Below, piece by piece: positions 55,131-64,000 of a stretch of 64,000 bases of DNA. The translations under genes and the position numbers were made by a program. The notes beneath the pieces were generated by a model. It did no database searches, had not been told where the DNA came from, and worked only from the letters and a program-made list of their open reading frames with translations. This DNA is from Maratus speciosus (lineage: Eukaryota > Arthropoda > Arachnida > Araneae > Salticidae), in the NCBI GenBank assembly GCA_963932465.1, contig OZ010788.1, positions 675,698,484 to 675,762,483 on the forward strand, written 5' to 3'. How positions within the stretch are numbered: the first letter of the stretch is position 1; the number at the start of each line of letters is the position of its first letter.

Positions 55131-55960
55131 CGGTAATGCTATTTCTTTTTTCCACCCATTAATTTGTCGTCTCCAAAAAATAACGTTACGTTGTATAAGC
55201 CAGCCGTAACACAAAACAGATGTATCATTGTACGGAATAACTTTTACTGCAATTTTTTAAACTTCTAAGCATCGCACATTTTTAATTTTTATACCGTCGT
55301 AATTGGGAAAAAATGCACTTTTTAATGCAATTTGTTTGAAAACTGCACCTCCATTTATTTTTGAGATATTCATTTTTTTGTAGTTTTTAGTACCATTGTT
55401 TAATTTTGGCAACTCAGGTACTCTATTTCTGTAGAACGTAAAGGGAAAATAGTTGAAAAATAGCAATTATATCTTTTTGTTGCCATTTTCTCATAAAAAC
55501 TGACAAAACAAAATGTAATCAAAATACGTGCTATTTTGAAAAAATATAAGTGAATGATTTCTGCTAAAACAGGGAGCTATTATAAACTGAATTTAATTTT
55601 AAGTATCTACATTAATATGACAAACAAATGAAGGCCTATGAATTATGGGATAGCCGATTTTTTTGTCCAGTTTCTTGACTGACGATATCTCTTTTTTTGG
55701 ATTTGTGTATTATTCAGCAATACCTTAAGGACCATTCAGAGTCCTATACATATTTTACTGTGGATGTTGTTTAAGACTGGATCATCAATGAGGAATTCTT
55801 CAGCGGATGTGGATGACGTCATTTTATATAAAATAAAGCGCATGTTTGGAGTCTTAAAACTGAACTATCTATATTTATATACATGTATATATTTTTTTTC
55901 ATCATGGGCGACACTAAATTCTGAAAAAACAGAATTCCTGTTTTCTATTTTTTTTTTAAT
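55131..55960 (+). repeat. Family E repeat, copy 5 (most complete)
   Basis: Blocks in order: GTCGTCTCCAAAAAATAACG, CTTCTAAGCATCGCACATTT, TTGCCATTTTCTCATAAAAA, ATTATGGGATAGCCGATTTT, GTTTAAGACTGGATCATCAA, the CRE/TATA module at 55814-55834, and GCGACACTAAATTCTGAAAA. It holds the empty site for family A copy 2. Confidence 0.7.
55814..55834 (+). promoter_or_regulatory. Putative CRE plus TATA box in family E
   Basis: GATGACGTCATTTTATATAA: perfect TGACGTCA followed by TATATAAAATAAA, same spacing as at 8630-8650. Confidence 0.45.
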
Positions 55961-56454
55961 TCTCTTTCGCACCACCTTTTTCAAAACAAAAATCTTTTGA
56001 TGTATTTTTTAAAAATAGCTTTGCGAATAGAATATAAAAATAGTCGCATGTAGCAGCCCTGTCATCCAGCAATCAGGATAACTTTAATAAAATGACGCTA
56101 CCTCTTTCAATCGAAGTTAACAGCATGGAAATCGCAAAAAGGCTTCCTGACGAAAGAAATTAGGGAACGCACGAAATCCAGTCATTAAGCGGTTTTTTTC
56201 CCTTTCCATTTATCTAATGAATATAATATTAACAATAGATGGGGCTTTTTTAACAAATATGTATTAACAGTACCGAGTGTATTGGAAAATAGCGTCGGCC
56301 ATCTTTAAGTAACTGCTCCACAGTTTACGGCTTTAATTATTTATTTATTTTTTTAGGGTGAAACCCCCAGTAACAAGAGTAAGAGTAAGGACCCTCCCCC
56401 CCCCCCAGTAAGGACTGTTGGAACAAGAAAGAATCCTTAAGCCGTGAGCCTTAA

Positions 56455-56864
56455 GGGTGCTCTCAAATCCAAAAGGACAACTTTCTGACATAAGTTTTAA
56501 TTTATTTTTGTTCGAAAATGCATGAAACGAGCTGGTGTTGTTGTTCAGAAACTAGGTCATCGAGTTGTTTTTTCCATTTTTTTTTTCAAACGCAATAGAT
56601 CTTTCAGAAAAGAGTGTCAAAGTGGACGTTTTGAACCGAATTTCCGCGTGAAGGAAGAATAAGCACTCAAGAGCGGGCGAAAAACGGGTTTGTCACGTGA
56701 TCGAAAACGCTTCTAACTCAATAGGAAATGAATGGATCCAATAATGGAAAAAACAGTTCGATTCCAAATCGCTTCCATGGCCAAGTTTTCCAATTTTATA
56801 ACTTTCCGTTAAAAAATGAATTTGTAAATGTATCAAAACGTTTTGCGCTTGTTGAGCAGAGCAG
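56455..56864 (+). mobile_element. Family A MITE, copy 8 (subfamily I), in a small palindrome
   Basis: TTAA at 56451-56454 and 56865-56868; right TIR mostly lost. Subfamily I body (GCGGGCGAAAAACGGGTTTG). Outside it, GGAACAAGAAAGAATCCTTAA (from about 56420) and its inverse TTAAGGATTCTTTCTTGTTCC (56865-56885) face each other. Confidence 0.85.
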
Positions 56865-56944
56865 TTAAGGATTCTTTCTTGTTCCAATCACTATTGCAAA
56901 ATTTTAAATATATTTTATACTTATCTTTGTTTTTGAAAGTGAGT

Positions 56945-59000
56945 AGAGATACATTAAACTGGTCGGATGTGGCAATCCCAAAACTTTCATCTATCTCATA
57001 CAGGTCAATACTTCCTGAAAAGTGCAGCATATGAGCGCCACCTGTTAGACGATTTACGCCAAAATCTAATTAAAAAAAAAAAAAAAATAGCATAGTATAC
57101 TAGATATTTCTAGCGATTTTGAAACATAATAATTTTCATTTTACCACCTCCCCCTCTCCTCCCTTCCTTTGAAATAGACTCGTCCACTGATACTTAAGCA
57201 AAGAATTTTCCATGAACTTTCACTCCTCTGGTTTTCCCCTGAAGACGACTGTTATAATGCAGTTGAAAGCGCTTGGGATTTTAACATCTTTGACGGTTTT
57301 CATGTTGTAGAAACCTTTTATGTATTTTTAGCACCTTTTTAAGTAAAATTTTATCAGAATTGTAACATCGTATTTTTTATATGTTTTTCAAGGTGAATGT
57401 GACGTTCAACAATTATAGTTTGAAATATATTTTATAACAAAATCTAATTATCAGCAACTTTGACAACTTCTAACTAAATCTGAAGTTTGATGAAATTCCC
57501 TTCATTAGTATTTTAGATAGAGCTATTGCGGAAATCGTAAAAAATTATGCATAGCAGTGCCACCTGTTTGGCGATTTAAACCAAAAACTAATTAGGACCC
57601 ATTTATACAAGGAAGTAACTAGATCTGAAGCTTGACGAAAATTCATGCATTAATTCTTGAGATAGAGCTATTGCGGAAATCGTGAAAAATGTAGCACAGC
57701 AGCCCCACCTGTTAGGCGATTTACATCAAAAATTAAAGAGCTCTCATTTATATCAGGGAGTCACTGAATCTGAAGTTGGATGAAAATTCGTGCATTTTTT
57801 CTTGAGTTAGAGCTATTGCGATAATCATGAATAATGCAGCATAACAGCGCCACCTGTTGGGCGATTTTCACCAAATTGCAATCTCGCACCTAACTATATG
57901 CTGGACTAATTGAATCTGAAGTTTTATAAAAATCTGTGCAGTAGTTCCTAAGATATAGCTATTGCAGAAATCGTGAAAAATGCTGCATAGCAGCCAGGGC
58001 CCGACTTATGCAGGGACATGCGGGGCAGCTGCCCCGGGCCCCCCTCTTTAGGGGGCCCCCATGAGAGTAATCAGGATTTTCATTAAAAGGTGCCAAATGA
58101 TTAAAACTTGCCAAAAGTGACCAAAATTCATATATTTTCAAACATTTAGGAATGGAGTGCGGTCCCCCTTCCCTTCTCTCCTTCCAGTACCCTCTCCACC
58201 CATGCAGAAAGGAAACTAATCTTTAGAAAACTGATGATTATAATTTTATGATGACAACTTAGTATTCTATTGTTTTCAAAAGAAATTCTTTATTAACGTT
58301 TTCCAAGTAACATGGCAAGTTAAAACCATTAATTATGACCAATTTATGGCATTTTTTTTAGACATCTTATAATATATACGTAAATAAGCGAAGTAAAAGT
58401 TTGCAAAGAAATACTCGTGTTCACCAATCTATCATTTTTTCTACTATATTATCCTACTAGCATTTTTTTTTTAAATTGTGACCCTTTTTTGTGATACTCT
58501 GTATGCAGATGTGAGCAGACAAAAGCGGGTGAGCATTTGACCTGGTACAAAATTATGCATACATACAATATGTATGAAGTTTAGTACTAGCCACTTCCAC
58601 ATTATTCACAAAAGAATTCTATAGATAGATAGAAGGGGGAGGGGGCAGAATAATGCTTTCCCCGGGGGGCCCCCATAGCCTAAGTCGGACCCTGATAGCA
58701 GCGTCACTTGTCGGGCGATTTTCACTAAAAACTAATCAGAACCAGTTTATATCAAGGTCTAACTGAATCTAAAGTTTTGTGAAATTCCGAGCATTAGTTC
58801 TTGAGATGGAGCGCCCACAAAATTTTTGTCACATACAGACTCACAGAGTGACTGACAGAGTGACAGACAGACTCACAGACAGACATTTTTTAAAAGCCAT
58901 CAAATCGACTTCAGGACATTCTAAAACGTATAAATCCGTCGAAAACCGGAAGTCGAAAATTTTCACGAATCCAATACTTTCTTCTTGTAAAGATTTAAGA
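56945..59000 (+). repeat. Family D satellite, array 3, interrupted by a hAT-like element
   Basis: Leader TCATCTATCTCATACAGGTC at about 56985, one monomer part, a 57065-57440 spacer that is not family D, then monomers near 57520, 57660, 57810 and 57950, the 700-bp hAT-like insert, and a last monomer. Tail 58805-59000 matches 54225-54405. Confidence 0.8.
57995..58694. mobile_element. hAT-like element, 700 bp, perfect 8-bp TSD
   Basis: Ends CAGGGCCCGACTTA and TAAGTCGGACCCTG are inverted with one mismatch. ATAGCAGC is duplicated at 57987-57994 and 58695-58702. Subterminal GGGGCAGCTGCCCCGGGCCC and CCCCGGGGGGCCCCC are GC-rich; the core is AT-rich and non-coding. The target lies in a family D monomer, whose word ATAGCAGCG occurs in other monomers. 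Confidence 0.9.
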
Positions 59001-59342
59001 AAGTAACAAAATATATATATTATCGATCAAATCAAGTTGGCCATAAAAAAATCAATTCAATCAATTCGATAATTGATTTAATTCGATAATTGATTTCGTT
59101 GGTCAATTCGATAAAAAAAATATCGACATCGCCCTTTACTAGGTATCTACGCTTTACAAGCAAATAATATTGGAGAAGACATTTCTGTCGTGTTGAAAAT
59201 TGCCTTCACAATAAATATTTTTTTACTGTAAAACTAATTAATATTAAACGTATTACATATATATACGAAGTTTCAACCTGAAATATTTTATTCGTTGTAG
59301 TTAGAGGCCAAAGTTGATATTTTTTCTCCAACAGAGTGAAAA

Positions 59343-59410
59343 GTGTCTATTCTAGGATTCGAACCTCGGACCATGGCTATACGCGCCAATCCTCTAACCA
59401 CCCAGGCGAT
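59343..59410 (-). repeat. tRNA-like sequence (A and B boxes)
   Basis: On the minus strand A-box-like TGGTTAGAGG (59400-59391) and B box GGTTCGAATCC (59365-59355) have tRNA spacing, and TGGC-GCGTATA-GCCA resembles an anticodon arm. The T stem pairs poorly and loop position 33 is C, so it is a degenerate tRNA or SINE head, not a functional tRNA. Confidence 0.5.
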
Positions 59411-59512
59411 AACTAGCCTAACACAATTCGCTCATAGGTCGGCACCATCGGATTCGCCCTTTCGGCGGCTTTTTACCGGTGCACAATTGAATACGCATGG
59501 AACTCCATCCTA

Positions 59513-59752
59513 CCAAAAAGAGTGGAAATGCCTGTCACTCTTTAAAGAGTGAACTTTTCACTCCTCCCAATTTTAGAGTGAAAAAACCCACTCTAAAAGA
59601 GAGTGTATACAACCCCAATTTTAGAGTGTATGCACTCTAAAATTGGGAGGAGTGAAAAGTTCACTTTTTAAAGAGTGACAGGCATTTTCACTCTTTTTGG
59701 AGTGAATTTTATAAAAATACACTTCTTAAAGAGTGGAATTTTACGCTCCCTA
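59513..59752. repeat. Family G: GAGTG/CACTC hairpin cluster 1
   Basis: Inverted arms of about 80 bp (59513-59590 and 59625-59702) include AGTGGAAATGCCTGTCACTC, TCACTCCTCCCAATTTTAGA and their complements. The pentamer GAGTG or CACTC occurs more than ten times in 240 bp, mostly as AAAGAGTGA or CACTCTT. Confidence 0.75.
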
Positions 59753-59768
59753 GAAAGAAGTGAAATAT

Positions 59769-60898
59769 GCCCCAGCAAAGAAAGAAACAGTGGGCCATCA
59801 GCTGGAAAAAGATGGCAGCCAGCACTGCCATCAGCGGTAAAGTGCAATGGTGCCATTACTTAAACCTGTACAAAATTATCCATGTGGAATGCAACTGGCC
59901 CATCAGTGATGGCCAACAGTAAGCCAGCATTGGCATGCCATCACATTACTTCAATCCGGCACTTTTCCTGCATTGCTAGCACCTATCTCACTGCTATTCC
60001 TTTGCTGCCCAGCATTTTCCCTTACAAAAATTTCTTATAGAATTCCATATATAAAAAAAAAGTATTGCGGCTCTTTTTTCTACAAGCTAGTTTCACCAAG
60101 AGCTATGGAAATATCTGTAGAAGTGTCTATAGAAATATTTGAACTTGCAGCGGTTTCCATGTGGTCACCCTTCCAAGTACTGACCGCGATCGATGCTGTT
60201 TGGTTTTCGTGATCGGACATGAATAAGTACTTTCAGCGTATGCTATGACCGCTCATAGTTTTCAAGCTCTCATTACACTATTTCAAGTTTGTTCTTTTGT
60301 GATTTACGTTCCCAATCATTAAACTGGTATAGAAATGATTGTATTGTATAGAAATCCAATATATTTTATACGCTTTTTTTTATTATTGATTCTGAACTGT
60401 GTAAATTATGAAAACCGAAATCCTTTGTAACTTGGTAAAACCAGATTTAAGGAGAAAAAAAAAGGGCGTTGAAATAAAGAATTTATTTATTTATTCATTT
60501 ACTTATTTATTTTATTGGTGGCAATGGTGCTACATTATTTACATTTTCAAAAAAAAAAAAATAGCTTTACAACTTAAATTGTGTTAAGATATTCATTTCA
60601 GATTTGTGTTCAAATACTCAGTATCTTCGATATTCGCAACACCACCTAGCGTAAGGGTTCCCAGCAATAATACTGCAAAAGTTCGTGCATTTCCATGTAG
60701 TGGTGGGCCAGCGCATGAGATAAAACGGAAGCCCACCAGAATTTTATCTGATGATTTCTTACAGCAAAGTTGACTGAAGCTGTCCAACAGTGGTTATGCA
60801 GTGGTAGACCATTAGCCAGCACTTCTCCATCATTGCCAGCACCTATCTTGCTGCTGGCCAGCAATTTCCTCTTTGCTGGGGGTCACTCCGTTATATAG
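59769..60898. repeat. Block with CCCCAGCAAAG inverted ends
   Basis: GCCCCAGCAAAGA (59769-) and CTTTGCTGGGGG (60871-60882) are inverted. The direct repeat AGTGAAATAT lies at 59759-59768 and 60899-60908. Internally, related segments containing GCCAGCA and GCTAGCACCTATCT/GCCAGCACCTATCT recur near 59918-59990 and 60800-60860. No coding support; could be an older insertion within the larger region. Confidence 0.45.
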
Positions 60899-61084
60899 AG
60901 TGAAATATCTCCATCCACTGACGAAAGGGAAAGCCTGGTATTATTAAAAAATTTTTCTTTCAACTTTGAACCAATATGGAGTAAAATAATGTAAAGCACC
61001 AAAATATGTCACTTCTTAATTTTCAAAAATTCCATTTCACAATGTAATTTTGAAAATTACGCTGATTTGGTACTACAACGCACA
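60899..61084. other. Non-coding, nothing recognised
   Basis: Moderately AT-rich; no repeat partner found. Confidence 0.3.
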
Positions 61085-61170
61085 CCTTTTCAAGAATGGT
61101 CACTCCTCTCAAAGAGTGACTATTCCTTCCTGCTTAGAGCGAATATTCACTCTAAGCAGGAGTGAGTATT
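61085..61170. repeat. Family G: GAGTG/CACTC hairpin cluster 2
   Basis: TCACTCCTCTCAAAGAGTGA and CTGCTTAGAGCGAATATTCA/CTCTAAGCAGGAGTGA form adjoining small hairpins. Confidence 0.65.
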
Positions 61171-61194
61171 GTACGTACCGGTAATACTCATCAG

Positions 61195-61309
61195 TCAATC
61201 AGAACAGCAAGTCTTCGACGGAGATAAGAGAAATAATCTCTTTTTCGACCGCCATTTTAGGATTAAAGTATACGGATATTATTAAAGTGATTATTTATGG
61301 AACGTAAAG
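61195..61309 (+). promoter_or_regulatory. Possible promoter and first-exon end
   Basis: GACCGCCATTTT (61248-61259) resembles the inverted YY1 motif seen near many transcription starts. Downstream, ATG at 61297 gives four codons (M-E-R-K) plus one base, then GTATGT at 61310, a good splice donor. No further exon can be recognised to the right edge, so this is speculative. Confidence 0.2.
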
Positions 61310-62689
61310 GTATGTTTTATTTAATTTTAATCTTTTATTCCTGTAGAATTTGTATGTTGTGATTATGAGTTGAATAGTTTTATGTTATATAGAAAAGATT
61401 GATCTGGAATTATTTTCCTGATTTCAGAAGCGTTTGTCTGTTATAGTTCTTCTTCATGTAACGGTTTGAAATATAATTACTTTAACAATTGAATAACAAA
61501 CAATGCTTAGCAAAAAAAAATCAGAACTTTATTTGTTTGGCTTTTGTGGATAAAAAAAATGAGTGCAAATATTTTATTCTTTCTATTCGATAATGCGATG
61601 TAAATTATTATAACTTGCAAACAATCGGGGGGGGGGGGGGGGTATATGTTTTGCTTGAAAGGCTAACAAGGAGATATCATGATTCATGACAGATGTTAAC
61701 ATTAATTTGCAATTATGTGAGATTTTCATGTCGGAATTTTTCTTTTTTTTTCCCTGATTATAAACACTTACAGTATTTATCCTTATTATTACTTCTTCTG
61801 TTTATGATTTAATCAAAACATTTAATTATAGATATTCTGCATCAGTTATTAAATTTCCTTTTATTGTAAACGCATTTTCTACTTTTATGATACACGTAAT
61901 TATTGGCACTAAAAAATAAAATATGATATTTAAGCATTGAAACAAAATGTTTTTTATACCTGATATGAAGTTTATGAATAAAATTGCTTTAGTATATATT
62001 TTTTTTAATTTCATATTGTCACTTATATCGTATAAGATTGAATATTTTTTTAAAAGATAAATAACTATTTTTTACATTAAAAATGTTTTCTAAACAATAA
62101 GAACAGTACATATGTGATAATTTCCTTTCTTTTTATATTTCCTTCTTTTTCTATTTCCTAGATTAAACTTAGTTTCTTTTCCTATAAAACATACGAAATC
62201 TATTTAGCTCAAATTCACAAAATACAAAATATACGGGAAAAAAAGTTTAAATTAAATGTGGCTTATCATGCCGTTCGATAAATAAGCATTGTATTAATAT
62301 CCTTTTTTCTGCAATAGCAAAAGAAAATTCAAAATCATGATTAAGTTAAGGAATAAGTTTAAAAGAAAAATATATGCATATTTCATTTAGACTCTATGTT
62401 CATATTTAATAAAACAATGACAAATCACAACACATAAAAAAAATTCTTATACATTCTTTACTATAAAATTATTAATGAAACTTATTAATACAGTAAATAA
62501 TAACATTTGATTAGATTTAAATTCATTAGCAATGAATACTGAGATCTAAAGATTTAAAATTTGAATTATACATGAAAAAAAGAGCATAATTAACGTTCAT
62601 AACGGGAATTATTAAAGTACTAAATACAACTTAATGGGTATGTGTAGAGAAATAAATAATATTAACTGATTAAGATTTAGGTTAATTAC
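61310..62689. other. AT-rich, nothing recognised apart from a G-run
   Basis: A 16-bp poly-G lies at 61627-61642. No ORF, repeat partner or RNA gene was identified. If the neighbouring donor site is real, this would be intron. Confidence 0.4.
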
Positions 62690-62972
62690 TTGCCTTTATG
62701 GGCATTTTTAATATCTTTATAGGGCATGCAATGAAAGCAAACACAAGGGATAAGATTGTAATAAAATATTTTAGTGTTTTTCTGTCAGTAATCTAATTTA
62801 ATTCATATGTAACTTTAATTGGATGTTTCCTTATAAATTCAATCAGTGTTACAAACTGTGAATTAAATAAATATTGTCAACAAAGTATTTCATTCCAATC
62901 TTTACCACAGTTGTATCTGTTTTCATTGCATGCTCTAAAAGATGTGATTATTTTAAAATGTCCATAAAAGCA
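62690..62972. repeat. Inverted repeat with ~55-bp arms
   Basis: CTTGCCTTTATGGGCATTTT...GGGCATGCAATGAAA (62690-62740) and TTTTCATTGCATGCTC...AATGTCCATAAAAGCAA (62919-62972) are inverted with few mismatches. Probable small foldback. Confidence 0.6.
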
Positions 62973-62989
62973 ACATATAAAAAGAATTC

Positions 62990-63295
62990 ACTCCATAAAA
63001 AATTAACATTTACTCTTATGAAAGAGTGACTATTCACTCCTACCAGGAGTGAAAAAACGCACTCCTTTAGCAAGAGCGAATAATCACTCCTCCGAAAGAG
63101 TGATTATTCAGACCTGTTTAAAGTAAATGTTCACTTCCCAAGAATGAGTATTCACTCTTTCAGAGCGTTAATAATTCTACTTTGCTCAGAGTTAATAGGT
63201 ACTCTAAAGAGGTTGCCATATTTTGACTATGCGATAGAGTGAGTATTCACCCCTCCGGAGTCAATAGTCACTCTTTTTATTTGGAGTGTAATAAT
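62990..63295. repeat. Family G: GAGTG/CACTC cluster 3
   Basis: Short palindromes such as GAAAGAGTGACTATTCACTC, ACTCCTACCAGGAGTG, ACTCCTCCGAAAGAGTG and GAGTGAGTATTCAC run through 300 bp. Unlike cluster 1, these are many small hairpins rather than one long one. Confidence 0.65.
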
Positions 63296-63354
63296 TACAT
63301 TATGTATGCGTACTAAGTTGAAACTTGGATAATTCTATTCGTTGTAGTAGCAGG

Positions 63355-63527
63355 CGGGGCTGCGGAGTCGGAGCCGGGTCCATTTTTGAGCGAAAGAGTC
63401 GGAGTCGGATCTGTTAACATTCCCGGAGTCGGAGTCGGTCCATTTTTGAGCGAAAGAGTCGGAGTCGGATCAGTTAAAATTCCCGGAGTCGGAGTCGTCC
63501 ATTTTTCCCACCGACTCCGCAGCTCTG
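63355..63527. mobile_element. Short hAT-like MITE with GGAGTCGGAGTCGG repeats, 173 bp
   Basis: Ends CGGGGCTGCGGAGTCGG and CCGACTCCGCAGCTCTG are inverted. GTAGCAGG (63347-63354) and GTTGCAGG (63528-63535) are a one-mismatch 8-bp duplication. Internally, a ~62-bp unit containing GTCCATTTTTGAGCGAAAGA and GTCGGAGTCGGATC is present twice. Confidence 0.75.
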
Positions 63528-63627
63528 GTTGCAGGTCAATTTTTTTTTTTTTCCAACAACCTGACTTAAAATAATTTTCACTATGTTGGAGAAAAAGGAT
63601 GAACCTTGACCTCAAACTACAACGAAT

Positions 63628-64000
63628 CTAATACTAAACAATTCCACTACCGATATACTGGCACAGATCACAAAACTCTAAAATTAATAATAATGAAATA
63701 CTTTAATTTAAACGTTCCTTTAACAAGGTCAATGTTTTCAAAGTATTATTTGACCTCGCGGGCGAATCATTAGAGCATCTTCCAGAGAAAGGTCAGGCGA
63801 GTCCAACAGCCTTGACTTTCACCACCTGTGACATACATTCGATCAAATTAGAATAATTGTAACATCATCGTCGGACGTGACGTGTGCTTCAGACGTAGAA
63901 AAAAAAAAAAAAAAATCCCGTTATCACGTACTTTCTGTACAACAACACATGCGAGTAAACATGAACATCGCGGTGAAAAAATAAGCACGTAAAGGGTTAA
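63628..64000. other. Right edge, nothing firmly recognised
   Basis: No gene is supported. The last ten bases AAAGGGTTAA look like the end of a TTAA-flanked element, but the other end is not inside the window. Confidence 0.35.

Larger units (their letters stand above)
59290..63627. mobile_element. Candidate novel 4.3-kb element with 53-bp TIRs and GAGTG palindromes
   Basis: The left end 59290-59342 (ATTCGTTGTAGTTAGAGGCC...CCAACAGAGTGAAAA) and right end 63575-63627 (inverse, ATTCGTTGTAGTTTGAGGTC...) agree at about 46 of 53 positions. Between them are a tRNA-like segment, three clusters of GAGTG/CACTC palindromes and AT-rich DNA. A further partial end lies at 63335-63347, so a small MITE at 63335-63627 plus a solo left end is an alternative. 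No TSD or transposase was identified. Confidence 0.4.

Noticed and set aside
59343..59410. Candidate tRNA gene on the minus strand
   Set aside because: Boxes are present, but the T stem pairs at only about 3 of 5 positions and position 33 is C, so a functional tRNA is unlikely.
63313..63615. 100-codon minus frame with Pro/Thr-rich repeats
   Set aside because: It is the translation of the duplicated GGAGTCGG unit of the hAT-like MITE and runs across both TSDs.
63991..64000. Terminal AAAGGGTTAA as a TTAA-element end
   Set aside because: The opposite end is outside the window or absent, so it cannot be supported.

Overview
The window is AT-rich, intergenic or intronic DNA from an animal nuclear genome. 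No complete host protein-coding gene, rRNA or functional tRNA could be supported. The mixture of elements suggests an arthropod, possibly an arachnid such as a spider: an RNase H-bearing non-LTR retrotransposon of the I/R1 type, Tigger/pogo-like transposase relics, hAT-like and Helitron-like elements, TTAA-flanked MITEs and a tRNA-derived SINE. That assignment is an inference and no species-diagnostic gene is present. Nearly all short open frames are translations of repeats.

The only substantial coding sequence is on the minus strand at about 35.3-39.8 kb. It is a 5'-truncated non-LTR retrotransposon with gag zinc knuckles, an AP endonuclease, a reverse transcriptase, an RNase H and a C-terminal zinc-finger-like motif. 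ORF2 is one reading frame broken by a single nonsense codon. The gag end carries an out-of-frame 128-bp duplication. Two Tigger/pogo-like relics keep opposite ends of a transposase: the C-terminus at 0.2-1.4 kb and the N-terminal DNA-binding domain at 19.4-20.2 kb.

Layout. 0-6 kb: a Tigger relic, small TA-flanked MITEs, and a dispersed family (family B) split by nested insertions, including a 201-bp TTAA MITE whose empty site is present elsewhere in the window. 7-16 kb: the recurrent TTAA-flanked family A, promoter-bearing family E, a family D satellite, foldback elements and a short Helitron-like element. 16.4-25.9 kb: a foldback element split by a 9.1-kb hAT-like block with perfect 15-bp TIRs and a perfect 8-bp TSD; the block itself contains a 4.8-kb Helitron-like element on the minus strand. 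26-35 kb: a large foldback, a family E copy, diverged tandem duplications and small TTAA/TA elements. 35-40 kb: the retrotransposon. 40-53 kb: MITEs, a mariner-like element with TIRs, a SINE with an 11-bp TSD, a 1.8-kb hAT-like element, and further copies of families B, C and F. 53-59 kb: family D satellite interrupted by family A and by a hAT-like element, plus family E. 59-64 kb: an unfamiliar 4.3-kb region bounded by 53-bp inverted repeats and rich in GAGTG/CACTC palindromes.

The sequences do not form a pathway. Their relationship is the order of insertion, which can be read in several places from target-site duplications and from filled and empty sites inside the window. Family letters (A-G) are labels used only in this annotation.
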